The notes: generated by a model not told the origin, from the letters alone. DNA of 64,000 bases from Bacillota bacterium (GCA_023425025.1 JAFADG010000035.1:62001-126000), one strand, 5' to 3'; counted from the first letter of the stretch, positions 40,211-49,370 are shown. Translations and numbers: made by a program.

Positions 40211-40819
40211 TTAGCTTTCGATATTCTCCAGCCAGGCCTCCACGTCTTCCAGCGAATCGAAGCCCTTGCCCTGGCGCACTTCCTCCTGCATGGAATCCGG
40301 CAGGCTGCTTAAAGGCATTTGCAGGGATTGCACAAAGGCCATGGCGTCGCCGTATTTGTTTTCAAACACGCCCAGCACGCCGCTTTCATCGGGCATTACC
40401 ACCACATGCTTGGAGCAGTACATGTCAAACAGCCTGGCCATGGTGATGCGCTTGGGCAAAAATTCCGTCACCTGCCAGCCCTCATAGGCGGTCTCCACCT
40501 CCTGGCGGGTTTTGCCCACCAGCTCCTGGGGCAGGGGAGTGCGCCGTTCTATGTTATGATCGCAGCGGCTGTAATTCAGCCGCTGTATCAGCTCGCAGCC
40601 GGTTTCCACCCGGGAGGGCTGTGTGCCCGCTTCGTTGGCCGCGCTTTCCGGCGGCAGCGTGCCCGTTATTTCCGGCGCGGAAGCATCCCTTGGATACAGG
40701 CCGATAATCAGCAGCACCGCCGCGGCCACCAGCGCCGCCGCGCCGAAAAATACCTGCCGGTTCAAAGGAAGCTTTCTTCCTGCCAGCTTTTTCTCTTTGT
40801 CCTGCCCGTTTTTCTGCAT
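40211..40819 (-). CDS. Membrane-anchored BofC C-terminal-domain-like protein
   Basis: The 202-residue protein has a basic N terminus and one transmembrane helix (VFFGAALVAAAVLLIIGLY, about residues 28-46), then an extracytoplasmic part. It matches the clostridial BofC C-terminal domain pattern: LPQELVGKTRQEVETAYEGW, ITMARLFDMYCSKHVVVMPD, SGVLGVFENKYG and a final FDSLEDVEAWLENIES. In Bacillus BofC restrains the SpoIVB protease; here spoIVB is 15 kb away. A sporulation or envelope role is inferred. Confidence 0.65.
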   Translation of the reverse strand: MQKNGQDKEKKLAGRKLPLNRQVFFGAAALVAAAVLLIIGLYPRDASAPEITGTLPPESAANEAGTQPSRVETGCELIQRLNYSRCDHNIERRTPLPQELVGKTRQEVETAYEGWQVTEFLPKRITMARLFDMYCSKHVVVMPDESGVLGVFENKYGDAMAFVQSLQMPLSSLPDSMQEEVRQGKGFDSLEDVEAWLENIES

Positions 40820-40874
40820 ATGGTTACGCCATCCTTTTTCTGCTGATGGCCGTATTATGCCCCCAAACGGCGGA

Positions 40875-40903
40875 TTGCATGCTTTTCTTTCCTATGTTAC
40901 AAT
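40875..40903 (+). promoter_or_regulatory. Promoter of the HAD phosphatase gene
   Basis: TTGCAT (40875-40880) and TACAAT (40898-40903) are spaced by 17 bp on the plus strand, 29 nt before the ATG. Confidence 0.7.
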
Positions 40904-40932
40904 GACCAAAACCTTAGGCGGGATGTGATTGC

Positions 40933-41577
40933 ATGGCTGTGCGTGCCATTTTGTTTGATTTGGACGGCACCCTTTTGAATACGTTGGCGGATATTGCCGA
41001 CAGCATGAACCGGGCGCTTATGGAAAACGGCCTGCCGGCGCACGCGCCGGACGCGTACAAATATTTTGTGGGCAACGGTGTAAAGACCCTGGCCCTACGG
41101 GCGACAGGCTTTCGGGAAGAGCTTGTTCCCGAGGTGCTGAACGCTTATCAGGCCTATTACGCGGCAGGCTGCCAAAACAAAACACGCCCCTATGAAGGCG
41201 TGCAGGAAATGCTGTCCACACTGAAAAGCACGGGGCGCAAGCTGTGCGTTTTTTCCAACAAGCCCCACCGGGATACGCTGCAGGTCATCGCCCATTATTT
41301 CCCTGACATACAGTTCGACGCCGTGCGGGGCCAGATGGAAAACGTTCCGGTCAAGCCGGATCCCACCGGCGCGCTGGAAATCGCGCGGAAGCTGGATATT
41401 CCGCCCGCCGATTTCTTGTACGTCGGGGACACGGGGGTGGACATGGCCTGCGCCAATGCGGCCGGCATGATCCCTGTGGGCGTTTTGTGGGGATTTCGCA
41501 CACGGGAGGAATTGGCGGAAAACCATGCCCGCCATATCATCGCTTCCCCGCGGGAGCTGCCCGGCCTTGTAAAGTGA
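40933..41577 (+). CDS. gph: Phosphoglycolate phosphatase-like HAD hydrolase
   Basis: The 214-residue protein has motif I LFDLDGTLLNTLAD, motif II in VFSNKPHRD, the motif III lysine in PVKPDPTGALEIARKL and motif IV YVGDTGVDMACANAAG. Length and cap (residues 16-80) fit the phosphoglycolate phosphatase/PpaX group. Substrate assignment within the group is uncertain. It stands alone behind its own promoter. Confidence 0.85.
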   Translation: MAVRAILFDLDGTLLNTLADIADSMNRALMENGLPAHAPDAYKYFVGNGVKTLALRATGFREELVPEVLNAYQAYYAAGCQNKTRPYEGVQEMLSTLKSTGRKLCVFSNKPHRDTLQVIAHYFPDIQFDAVRGQMENVPVKPDPTGALEIARKLDIPPADFLYVGDTGVDMACANAAGMIPVGVLWGFRTREELAENHARHIIASPRELPGLVK

Positions 41578-41585
41578 CGCCTTTG

Positions 41586-42101
41586 CTATTGCTGGGGAGG
41601 AAGCGTCTGGGTGCCGCCCATCAGCAAGGGCTGCTCCCGGAGCACGATGGGCGGGGCCATATTCCCTTGCATTTGGCGCATCCGCTGGGTGCGCATCAAA
41701 ACCCGCTTTCCGGTGAACACCTTCATCCTGTACCGGTCAAAGGCCGCCCGGACGCCGATGGATACGGGAATGGCCGCCGCGAAGCCGGCTGAACCGGCAA
41801 CCACGGCGCCTATGCCCATGGCCGTGCCGGTCTTTGCCATGCGGAAGGCCGCGTCCACAAGGCCGGTTTTGGCGGGCTTGCGGCCCAGTATCACCTTGCA
41901 TTGCTCCGTGACGGCGATCAGTACAAAAGGCAACGCGGTGAAAGCTCCCCCCAGCAGGTCGTCCAGTATGCCGGCTTTGTCCAGAATGCCGGCTTCCACA
42001 CAGATTTCATCCACATAATTGAGGCCTGTGGCCAGGGAATCGATCAGCGTATCCCTCTGCCGCTTTTGATACCCTTTTTTGATTTCCTCATAGGACCGCA
42101 T
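41586..42101 (-). CDS. Conserved hypothetical protein with glycine/alanine-rich membrane-active region
   Basis: The 171-residue protein has a charged N terminus (MRSYEEIKKGYQKRQRDTLI), a hydrophobic ALPFVLIAVTEQ segment, and an alanine- and glycine-rich stretch (AMGIGAVVAGSAGFAAAIPV) that could be membrane-associated. The end is rich in Met, Gln and Pro. I recognise no family with confidence. It is 39 nt behind a coiled-coil membrane protein gene and probably cotranscribed, so the two products may act together at the membrane. Confidence 0.6.
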   Translation of the reverse strand: MRSYEEIKKGYQKRQRDTLIDSLATGLNYVDEICVEAGILDKAGILDDLLGGAFTALPFVLIAVTEQCKVILGRKPAKTGLVDAAFRMAKTGTAMGIGAVVAGSAGFAAAIPVSIGVRAAFDRYRMKVFTGKRVLMRTQRMRQMQGNMAPPIVLREQPLLMGGTQTLPPQQ

Positions 42102-42140
42102 ACGTACTCCCCCTTTTATTCCGTCTATCCATGACAATGC

Positions 42141-42566
42141 CTATTTCAGCAGGTTCAGCAGCGTAACGATGATCCACGCCCCGGCCACGATGGCCGCCAG
42201 CGCCGTCACCTGGGACAGCACGCCGATTTTCTTTCCCTGCTTTCCCTTATTGGCATCCAGCGCCTGCACGCGCTTTTGCAATTCGGCAAGGCGGGAGGCC
42301 AGTTCCTTCAGCGACTGCTCGCATTTGGCCTCCGTTTCCTCCCTGCCGTCCTGAAGCTGCCTGGACAGGTCTTCCTGCGCAATTGCCAGCGTCTCCACTT
42401 CCTTGCGCAGGCGCATCTGGTCGTCGTACAGACCTTCCACCACCACGGTCATTTCGCCGGTGAAGGTTTCCACCAGCTGCTGCACGTCCGGCCCTTTGAT
42501 GGCCTTGATGGCCCCGCCCAGCAGCTCCTTGGGCTTTCTGATGATATCTGCAAGCTTTTCCGCCAT
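42141..42566 (-). CDS. Coiled-coil protein with C-terminal transmembrane anchor
   Basis: The 141-residue protein starts MAEKLADIIRKPKELLGGAI. It has a long heptad-type helix from about residue 45 to 112 (MRLRKEVETLAIAQEDLSRQ and ELASRLAELQKRVQALDA) and ends in one hydrophobic segment (VTALAAIVAGAWIIVTLLNLL). It is a tail-anchored type of protein of unknown function. AGGAGG lies 9 nt before the ATG at 42566, and a promoter lies upstream. It precedes the hypothetical gene at 41586-42101. Confidence 0.7.
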   Translation of the reverse strand: MAEKLADIIRKPKELLGGAIKAIKGPDVQQLVETFTGEMTVVVEGLYDDQMRLRKEVETLAIAQEDLSRQLQDGREETEAKCEQSLKELASRLAELQKRVQALDANKGKQGKKIGVLSQVTALAAIVAGAWIIVTLLNLLK

Positions 42567-42591
42567 ATGTACGTTCCTCCTGGTTACGTGC

Positions 42592-42620
42592 ATCATACCA
42601 TATTCTTGTGAAATGTACAA
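42592..42620 (-). promoter_or_regulatory. Promoter of the coiled-coil/hypothetical pair
   Basis: TTGTAC (42615-42620) and TATGAT (42592-42597) on the minus strand are spaced by 17 bp. It is back to back with the cyclase promoter. Confidence 0.65.
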
Positions 42621-42628
42621 ATGACCTG

Positions 42629-42657
42629 TTGAGGCGCAAATTGGGCACATATACTGT
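42629..42657 (+). promoter_or_regulatory. Putative promoter of the cyclase-family gene
   Basis: TTGAGG (42629-42634) and TACTGT (42652-42657) are spaced by 17 bp, leaving a very short leader before the ATG at 42676. Confidence 0.45.
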
Positions 42658-42675
42658 ATTCGGGGAGGGATTGCC

Positions 42676-43302
42676 ATGTGGATGGACCTGAGCTGGCCGG
42701 TCAAAGACCAGATGCCGGTATATCCCGGCGACAGGGAAACAAGGCTGGTACAGGAAAAAGAGCTGAAAAAAGACTGCTATTCCGCTTTTTCGCTGACCAC
42801 CGGGCTGCATGCCGGCACCCATATGGACGCGCCGCAGCATCTTTTGCCAAACGGTGCGGATATGACAAGCGTATCTCTGGACCGTTTTTTCGTGCCGGGG
42901 ATCGTGCTTGATGTCCGGGACCAAAGGGAAATACAGAATCCCGACCTTGAAAAGGGCACCCTTGCCGGCAAAGCCGTGCTGCTTTACACCGGCATGGATG
43001 CCTTATACGGGCAGGAAGAATACTACAGCAATCACCCGGTGGTATCCCCGGCGCTTGCACAGCTGCTTGCGGAGGAGGGGATCGCGCTGCTGGGCATGGA
43101 TATGCCCTCGCCGGATGTTCCTCCTTTTCCGGTACACAAGCTGCTGCTCAAAGCCGGCATTCCCATCGTGGAGAACCTGCGGGGACTTTCCGCGCTGCAT
43201 GGTCCGTTTGAGTTTGCCTGCTTTCCCCTGAACATCCGCGCGGAGGCCAGCCCGGTCCGCGCCGCCGCAAGGCTTTTTCATGACAAAAAGCGCCATCCAT
43301 GA
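42676..43302 (+). CDS. Cyclase-family (kynurenine formamidase-like) metal hydrolase
   Basis: The 208-residue protein has the signature GLHAGTHMDAPQHLL near residue 44, the HxGTHxDxPxH motif that binds metal in kynurenine formamidase and related cyclase-family hydrolases. LLGMDMPSPD and the late PIVENLRGLSAL segment also fit. Kynurenine pathway genes are not nearby, so the substrate is open. GGGGAGGG lies before the ATG. Confidence 0.82.
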   Translation: MWMDLSWPVKDQMPVYPGDRETRLVQEKELKKDCYSAFSLTTGLHAGTHMDAPQHLLPNGADMTSVSLDRFFVPGIVLDVRDQREIQNPDLEKGTLAGKAVLLYTGMDALYGQEEYYSNHPVVSPALAQLLAEEGIALLGMDMPSPDVPPFPVHKLLLKAGIPIVENLRGLSALHGPFEFACFPLNIRAEASPVRAAARLFHDKKRHP

Positions 43303-43337
43303 TATACTTGGATCGATAATGCCAAGGGGGGGATCAG

Positions 43338-44537
43338 ATGGAGGACTTTTTCAGACGGTTGCGCAACTGGAACATGAAAATGAACGACATCCCGCGGCGC
43401 CTGCTTTTGATTGCGCTTGTGCTGTTCGCCTGCTTCGTTTTGGTGAAGCTGTTTCCGCTTTGCTGGCCCTTTGTGCTGGCCCTGATCTTCGCCATGCTCA
43501 TGGAGCCGCTGGTCCGGCTATTACGCCGTGCTTTTGTCAAGATCAGCATCGGCAACCGGCTGGCCACCATCCTTGGCATGATATTGGTGTTTGGCTTGCT
43601 GGGCCTTGGCGTTCGCGCCCTGGCAGGCCGCCTGCTGCAGGAACTGCTCTCCCTGGCGCGCAACACACCGACGCTTTTGCGCTGGCTCAGCGACCAGGTT
43701 ACCGTCTGGGTCACCTCGCTGACCCAGCAATATGCCGATGTGCTGCCGCAAAACCTGCTGGAGATGACGACGTCGGCCCTTGGTGAAATCAACAAAACGC
43801 TGATCGGCCTTGCCGGAACCGTTTCCAGAACCATCGCCTCCGGCGCGTGGACAACGGCGACCTCCGTGCCGGTTATGCTGTTATCCGTTGTGCTGACCAT
43901 TATGGGCACCTATTACATGAGCAGCGACCGGGAGCGGATTTTCGCTTTCTTTCACCGGACATTCCCGGCGGGCATGATCCGCAAGGGCATGCTCTTAAAA
44001 CGGGACCTGTTCCGCGCCTTGTTTGGCCAGATCAGGGCCCAGTTGATTGTTTCGCTGCTGATCACCGTGGTGGTGCTGCTGGGCCTGCTGCTTCAGCAAA
44101 AGCCCTACTGGCTGCTGCTGGGGCTGCTGATCGGCCTGGCCGACGCGCTGCCCGTGCTTGGCGCCGGCCTGTTTTTGATCCCCTGGGCTGTGATCGGCTT
44201 TGTGACAGGCGATACGGCCACAGGCGTTGGCATGGCGCTTTTGTATGTGGCCGTTGTCGTCGTAAGGCAGATTGCCGAGCCCAGGATCGTGGGCAAAAGC
44301 CTGGGGTTGTACCCCCTGGCCACCATGATGGCCATGTTCGCCGGTTATCAGATCGCCGGCAATGTGCTGGGACTTTTGCTTGGCCCCATCCTGTTGAACC
44401 TTTTGAAGGTGGTGCTCCAGGCGGACAGCGGTGTGGAAACGCCGCCCGTCGCCCCCAAGCTGAAGCTCACCTTCAAGCGCAAGGCGCAGGAACAGGCGGC
44501 AAAGGAATCGCCCAAGGCCGCCGGCCAGAAAGAGTAA
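43338..44537 (+). CDS. AI-2E/PerM-family membrane transporter
   Basis: The 399-residue protein has about eight transmembrane segments. The family core appears as PYWLLLGLLIGLADALPVLG followed by GVGMALLYVAVVVVRQIAEPRIVGKSLGL. Members include exporters and Na+/H+ antiporters; the AI-2E name does not show AI-2 transport. Helices near the N terminus (LLIALVLFACFVLVKLFPL) and a soluble segment at about 80-180 are normal. The C-terminal tail is charged (TFKRKAQEQAAKESPKAAGQ). It is followed 21 nt later by the RNA methylase gene. Confidence 0.85.
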   Translation: MEDFFRRLRNWNMKMNDIPRRLLLIALVLFACFVLVKLFPLCWPFVLALIFAMLMEPLVRLLRRAFVKISIGNRLATILGMILVFGLLGLGVRALAGRLLQELLSLARNTPTLLRWLSDQVTVWVTSLTQQYADVLPQNLLEMTTSALGEINKTLIGLAGTVSRTIASGAWTTATSVPVMLLSVVLTIMGTYYMSSDRERIFAFFHRTFPAGMIRKGMLLKRDLFRALFGQIRAQLIVSLLITVVVLLGLLLQQKPYWLLLGLLIGLADALPVLGAGLFLIPWAVIGFVTGDTATGVGMALLYVAVVVVRQIAEPRIVGKSLGLYPLATMMAMFAGYQIAGNVLGLLLGPILLNLLKVVLQADSGVETPPVAPKLKLTFKRKAQEQAAKESPKAAGQKE

Positions 44538-44558
44538 CCCAGGGAAAGGAGCAGGCGC

Positions 44559-45287
44559 ATGCCCAGCCTTCAAGCGTATGACGTAAGCCTTGACTATTCC
44601 TACGCGCCGGGGGTTTTTCCTTCCCTGGAATGCTTGAAGCTAAGGCCCGACACCGTGCGCCGGCTGCTTGTGCATAGCCAGAGCGAAAAAAATGAGGGTG
44701 TGCGCACCCTTGTCCGACTGTGCGAGGAAATGCATATCCGGGTGGAGGAAGCGGACAAGGCGCTGTCGCGGATCTCCGGCAAGGAAAATTGCTACGCCGC
44801 CGTCGTGTTTGAAAAGTTTCAGGGCACACTGCCAAAGGATGGCCCACACGTTGTGCTTCATCATCCGTCCGACGCCGGCAACCTGGGCACGATCCTTCGC
44901 ACGGCGCTGGGCTTTTCGATGACGGGCATCGCCATCATCCGCCCGGCGGCCGATGTGTTTGATCCCAAGGTGATACGCGCCAGCATGGGCGCGCTGTTTT
45001 CCTTGAATGTCAAGCTGTTTGATACATTTGAGGCTTACAGGGAATTGTGTCCCGGCCATACGCTCTACCCGTTTATGCTGGACGGTTCCTGCCCGCTTGA
45101 TGAAGCGGCGAAATCACCAAGGTCCCCTTACGCCCTGGTCTTTGGCAACGAGGGCAGCGGCCTGCCCGCGTCCTTTGCCCAATTGGGGCAGGCAGTGCGC
45201 ATACCGCACAGCGGAAGGATCGATTCGCTGAACTTGTCTGTCGCAGCCGCCGTCGGCATGTATGCATTCCGGAACCGGGAGGAATAG
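44559..45287 (+). CDS. SpoU/TrmH-family RNA 2'-O-methyltransferase
   Basis: The 242-residue protein has an N-terminal substrate-binding part and a SPOUT methylase core with motif 1 SDAGNLGTILRTAL, motif 2 ALVFGNEGSGLP and motif 3 IDSLNLSVAAAVGMY. It uses S-adenosylmethionine to methylate tRNA or rRNA ribose. AAAGGAG stands before the ATG. Its stop overlaps the ribosome site of the next gene. Confidence 0.9.
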   Translation: MPSLQAYDVSLDYSYAPGVFPSLECLKLRPDTVRRLLVHSQSEKNEGVRTLVRLCEEMHIRVEEADKALSRISGKENCYAAVVFEKFQGTLPKDGPHVVLHHPSDAGNLGTILRTALGFSMTGIAIIRPAADVFDPKVIRASMGALFSLNVKLFDTFEAYRELCPGHTLYPFMLDGSCPLDEAAKSPRSPYALVFGNEGSGLPASFAQLGQAVRIPHSGRIDSLNLSVAAAVGMYAFRNREE

Positions 45288-45289
45288 CC

Positions 45290-45829
45290 GTGTACGAAGA
45301 AGTCGTCAAAGGAATCACGGAGGCCGTCGCCTTTTTGAAGGAACAGGGCCGTCTGGAGGATGGGGCCATGGTGGTGCTGGGCTGTTCCACCAGCGAGGTG
45401 ATGGGCGAGCACATTGGCAAGGGCAGCGTTCCCGAGCTTGGCGAGCACATCGCAAAAGCCATGGCGGAGGCCTGCAAGCAAAACAAGCTTGTTCCGGCCT
45501 TCCAATGCTGCGAGCACCTAAACCGCGCCCTGGTCATGGAGCGGGAAGAGCTGAAAAAACGAAACCTGATCCAGATGCACGCCGTTCCCCAGCCCAAGGC
45601 CGGCGGCAGCGTTCCCGCCGCGGCCTGGAAGCTGCTTTCGCAGCCCGCCCTTGCGCTGTCCGTGCAGGCGGACGCGGCCATGGATATCGGCGATACGCTG
45701 GTGGGCATGCATATCCGCCCCGTGGCTGTGCCGCTGCGGGGGCCCATCCTAAAAATCGGCCACGCCAACCTGGTGCTGGCCTATTCCCGCCTGCCGTATA
45801 CCGGCGGACCCAGGGCTGTTTATGAGTAA
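45290..45829 (+). CDS. UPF0340 family protein (YwlG-like)
   Basis: The 179-residue protein matches the UPF0340/YwlG family. Landmarks are MVVLGCSTSEVMGEHIGKGS, AFQCCEHLNRALVMERE, HAVPQPKAGGSVPAAAW and VGMHIRPVAVPLR. The function is not established. The start is a GTG at 45290 with GGGAGGA 7 nt upstream, only 2 nt past the methylase stop, so they are cotranslated. Confidence 0.88.
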   Translation: MYEEVVKGITEAVAFLKEQGRLEDGAMVVLGCSTSEVMGEHIGKGSVPELGEHIAKAMAEACKQNKLVPAFQCCEHLNRALVMEREELKKRNLIQMHAVPQPKAGGSVPAAAWKLLSQPALALSVQADAAMDIGDTLVGMHIRPVAVPLRGPILKIGHANLVLAYSRLPYTGGPRAVYE

Positions 45830-45971
45830 GGGCCATTCAAGAAACTGGAAAGAGGAATGTGGAAAATAACTTTACAAAGCGCTTCCCTTCATGTTACGCT
45901 ATAGATGTTTGCGAAAAATGGAGGAACGGCGCGAAAAGATGAGCGCGCCCACATGCACAGGAGGGATGCGC

Positions 45972-47609
45972 ATGAATTGGCTGGATGTTTTTACGCTTTT
46001 TGGCGGATTGGGTTTATTCCTTTTCGGCATGAAAATGATGGGCGAGGGCTTGGAGCGCGCGGCAGGCAAGGGCTTGCAAAAGCTGCTCAACGCGCTGACC
46101 AGCAACCGCCTGCTGGCTGTATTCGTAGGTATTGGTGTAACGGCCGTCATTCAAAGCTCCAGTGCCACAACGGTGATGGTGGTGGGCTTTGTCAATGCCG
46201 GCCTTCTTTCTTTGGGTCAGGCCATAGGCGTTATCATGGGCGCGAACATTGGCACCACGGTCACCTCGCTGCTGCTTTCCATCAAGCTGAATTTCGGCGT
46301 CATTTTTGCCGCCGTTGGCATGATCCTTATTTTCGTTGGCCCCAGAGAAAAAATACGGCAGACAGGCAACATACTGATGGGGCTTGGCATTTTGTTTATC
46401 GGCATGGACACCATGTCGGAGGCCATGAAGCCGCTGCGGGATTGGGAAGCGTTCAGGAACTTGATGAGCGGCATCAGCAACCCGATTCTGGGTGTTCTGG
46501 TCGGCGCGGGCGTGACAGCCGTCATTCAATCCAGCTCTGCCTCCGTTGGCATTTTGCAGGTTCTTGCCGGCGAGGGCCTGATCGGTATGAACGGCGCCAT
46601 CTTTATCCTGTTTGGCCAGAATATCGGCACCTGCGTCACCGCGATGATCGCTTCCGCCGGTACCAGCCATACCGCAAAGAGAGCCGCCATCGTTCACCTG
46701 CTGTTCAACGTTATTGGTACGGTCCTTTTCATGGCGCTTGCCCTGGTGCTGCCGGTGGCAGACTTTATGGTTTCCCTGGCGCCTGACAACATCCGGCTGC
46801 AGATCGCATTCACCCATATTTTCTTTAATGTTGGAACGACCCTCATTCTTCTGCCGCTGGCAAAGGTATTGGAGAAGCTGGCCTGGATCTTTGAACGGGG
46901 CATTGATGATCAAAGGGAAGCCATGCGCATGATGCATTTTGATGAGCGTCTTTTGGCCACGCCGCCCATTGCCGTCAGCCAGCTGCTCAAGGAAGTGGTT
47001 CGCATGGGGGAACTGGCCAACCGAAACTTTAAAACGGCCATGCGCAGCTTTTTGGAAGAGGATATCACCCTTGCCCGGCAGGTGAATGATACCGAGGACG
47101 TGCTGGACTACTTGAACCAGGAGATTACCACCGCACTGGTAGAAGTGAAATCTCTGGATATTGATGAGCGGGACCAGCATCTTGTAGGTTCCTTGTTCCA
47201 TGTGGTGAATGATATCGAACGCATTGGCGACCATAGCATCAACATATTGGAGGCGGCGCAGCGGCGGGTGGAGGAAAAAGTGAAGTTTTCCGCCAAAGCG
47301 GAGCATGAAATCAATGACATGAATGCCCGCGTCGCCCACATGGTGGAGCAGTCCTTGGGCATCTTCGCTCAGCAATCCACCGATCCCGATATTTTGGCGG
47401 GCCTTGACAACGAGGAGCAGGCGGTGGACGATTTAACCAACGCGCTGAGGGAGCATCACGTGGAGCGGTTGAAAAACCGCAAGTGCTCGGCGCGCAACGG
47501 CATGATTTATCTGGACATGCTTACCAACCTGGAGCGCATTGCGGACCATGCCACCAACATCGCCGGCTCTGTGGACAAGCCCCACCGGGCCAGCATATGG
47601 ATTCAATAG
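45972..47609 (+). CDS. Na/Pi cotransporter family protein with PhoU-like domain
   Basis: The 545-residue protein has two inverted membrane repeats, each with the QSSS signature: AVIQSSSATTVMVVGFVNAG and AVIQSSSASVGILQVLAG. From about residue 340 there is a cytoplasmic PhoU-like helical domain. It is the bacterial NptA/YjbB type that moves phosphate with sodium, often outward in bacteria. AGGAGGG lies 7 nt before the ATG at 45972; the ATG at 45966 overlaps the site. Confidence 0.9.
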   Translation: MNWLDVFTLFGGLGLFLFGMKMMGEGLERAAGKGLQKLLNALTSNRLLAVFVGIGVTAVIQSSSATTVMVVGFVNAGLLSLGQAIGVIMGANIGTTVTSLLLSIKLNFGVIFAAVGMILIFVGPREKIRQTGNILMGLGILFIGMDTMSEAMKPLRDWEAFRNLMSGISNPILGVLVGAGVTAVIQSSSASVGILQVLAGEGLIGMNGAIFILFGQNIGTCVTAMIASAGTSHTAKRAAIVHLLFNVIGTVLFMALALVLPVADFMVSLAPDNIRLQIAFTHIFFNVGTTLILLPLAKVLEKLAWIFERGIDDQREAMRMMHFDERLLATPPIAVSQLLKEVVRMGELANRNFKTAMRSFLEEDITLARQVNDTEDVLDYLNQEITTALVEVKSLDIDERDQHLVGSLFHVVNDIERIGDHSINILEAAQRRVEEKVKFSAKAEHEINDMNARVAHMVEQSLGIFAQQSTDPDILAGLDNEEQAVDDLTNALREHHVERLKNRKCSARNGMIYLDMLTNLERIADHATNIAGSVDKPHRASIWIQ

Positions 47610-47627
47610 GCGGAAAAAAAGAAGAGC

Positions 47628-47675
47628 AAAAGCCTGCTTACCCTTCGCGGCTGCCGCGAAGCAAGCAGGCTTTTC
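47628..47675. terminator. Bidirectional intrinsic terminator
   Basis: AAAAGCCTGCTT and AAGCAGGCTTTT enclose a second inner hairpin (CTTCGCGGCTGCCGCGAAG). It ends the transporter gene and can also end the opposing DUF378 gene. Confidence 0.88.
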
Positions 47676-47740
47676 TATTCCCGGATATATTGCCGCCAAA
47701 GGGGCTGCACCTTGTGGCGGAAGTATGGAAAAGCGCTTGG

Positions 47741-47956
47741 TTACTCGTGCCTTTCCACGTGATCCCTGTCCCTGTCCTTGAACAAAAGGGAAATGCACCA
47801 AAGTCCCGCCGCGCCCACCAACGTATAGACGATGCGGCTGACCGTGGCTCCCTGGCCGCCAAACAGGTATGCAACCAGATCAAATTGGAAAATGCCCACC
47901 AGCGCCCAGTTGATGGCGCCGATGATCACCAGCAGCAGGGAAATGCGGTCCACCAT
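47741..47956 (-). CDS. DUF378 family membrane protein
   Basis: The 71-residue protein has two transmembrane helices (LLLVIIGAINWALVGIF and IVYTLVGAAGLWCISLLF) with the GAINW motif typical of DUF378 proteins. It ends in a charged tail (KDRDRDHVERHE). The function is unknown. It lies 107 nt downstream of trpS on the same strand, with its own ribosome site. Confidence 0.88.
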   Translation of the reverse strand: MVDRISLLLVIIGAINWALVGIFQFDLVAYLFGGQGATVSRIVYTLVGAAGLWCISLLFKDRDRDHVERHE

Positions 47957-48063
47957 GTGTTTTCACACACCTTTCCTCGTTTTGCTTACAGTATGCACCT
48001 CCTTTTTTCCATCTATGCGTATTTTTGAAAGATTTTCTATTTTGGCACGGTGCAGGCCGGCCG

Positions 48064-49080
48064 TTACCTTGCCGCGAGGCCTACCTTTTTATACACCTTG
48101 CGCAGCGTCCTTTGGGCCAGCATTTGCGCCCGCTCGGCGCCGCTGTTCATCACCTTTTGAATATATTCCTTGTCGGCAATCAGCTTGTCGAATTCCTTTT
48201 GTATCGGCTCCAGTGTCGCGATCACCGCGTCGGCCGCGCGGTCCTTCAGCACTCCGTAGCCCTGTCCCGCAAGCTCCGCTTCCAGCGCGGGTACCTCACG
48301 GCCGTCCAAAGCGCTCAAAATGCTCAAAAGGTTGGATACGCCGGGCTTGTTTTCCGCGTCGAAGCGGATGCTCCCCTCGCTGTCCGTCACCGCGCGGCGA
48401 ATCTTTTTGCGGATCACCTCAGGCTTATCCAAAATGGCGATATACGTGTCCTCCGGGTCGGATTTGGACATCTTCCGCTCCGGCTCCTGCAGGCTCATGA
48501 TCCTGCTGCCAAGCTTGGGAATATAGGGCTCGGGCACGGTGAACACATCGCCGTACACGCCGTTGAAGCGGGCGGCGACGTCCCTGCACAATTCCAGGTG
48601 CTGCTTCTGGTCCGCGCCTACGGGCACCAGGTTGGCTTGGTACAGCAGGATATCCGCCGCCATCAGCACCGGGTAGGTAAACAGGCCGGCGTTGATGTTC
48701 TCCTCATTCTTTGCGGATTTGTCCTTGAACTGGGTCATACGGCCAAGCTCCCCCATATAGGTGAAGCAGTTTAATACCCAAGAAAGCTCCGCGTGGGCGC
48801 TGACATGGCTCTGGCAATAGATCAGGTTCTTGTCGGGGTTCAGGCCGCAGGCCACATAGATGGCGATCAGCTCGTTGCAGCGCCGGCGCAACTGGGCGGG
48901 GTCCTGCCGGACGGTGATGGCGTGCATATCCACCACGCAGTACAGGCAGTCATAATCATCCTGCAGCGTGCGGAAATTGCGCAGCGCGCCGATATAGTTG
49001 CCGATGGTCAGCGTGCCGGAGGGCTGTATGCCGGAAAAAATCACTTTCTTTTTCTCCTGCGGGTTGTGCGCCTGTTCCAT
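48064..49080 (-). CDS. trpS: Tryptophanyl-tRNA synthetase
   Basis: The 338-residue class I synthetase has the HIGH-equivalent TLTIGNYIGALRNF near residue 20 and the KMSKS loop ERKMSKSDPEDTY. The length is normal for bacterial TrpRS. The gene is preceded by a T-box leader (49105-49364) with its own promoter, so it should respond to tRNA(Trp) charging. Confidence 0.96.
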   Translation of the reverse strand: MEQAHNPQEKKKVIFSGIQPSGTLTIGNYIGALRNFRTLQDDYDCLYCVVDMHAITVRQDPAQLRRRCNELIAIYVACGLNPDKNLIYCQSHVSAHAELSWVLNCFTYMGELGRMTQFKDKSAKNEENINAGLFTYPVLMAADILLYQANLVPVGADQKQHLELCRDVAARFNGVYGDVFTVPEPYIPKLGSRIMSLQEPERKMSKSDPEDTYIAILDKPEVIRKKIRRAVTDSEGSIRFDAENKPGVSNLLSILSALDGREVPALEAELAGQGYGVLKDRAADAVIATLEPIQKEFDKLIADKEYIQKVMNSGAERAQMLAQRTLRKVYKKVGLAAR

Positions 49081-49104
49081 GGAAAAAACCTCCTTGAAAG
49101 CTTA

Positions 49105-49364
49105 GAATCGGGTACAAAAAAAGCAGCCCTCCCCATATTGTGGGGACAGTTGCCTGCGGTGCCACCCCTATTGGCGCGTAACGCGCCCGCTCAGTGAAGG
49201 CGGAATCCGCCCTCCGCCCCATAACGCGGGGCCTGCGTCGCAGCCTACTCACATGCTTTCGGTGCGCCCTCCGGGGCCCATTTGACGCCGTTCCTGAACC
49301 GGGCTTCCACCCTCCCCGACTCGCTTGATCATTTCAGGCGTTTACTATTCCCCTTCATCGGTGT
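49105..49364 (-). promoter_or_regulatory. trpS: T-box leader of trpS
   Basis: On the minus strand the T-box sequence GGGGTGGCACCGC (49156-49168) is followed by a terminator stem TCCCCACAATATGGGGA and a run of seven T residues at 49115-49121. The 5' part contains a stem I domain. The specifier should be UGG for tRNA(Trp), but I did not align it. Confidence 0.9.
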
Positions 49365-49370
49365 GGAGCC

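Noticed and set aside
43338..44537. Reading the AI-2E family transporter plus luxS as an AI-2 signalling system
   Set aside because: The family name does not establish AI-2 transport, the genes are not linked, and no AI-2 receptor is seen.
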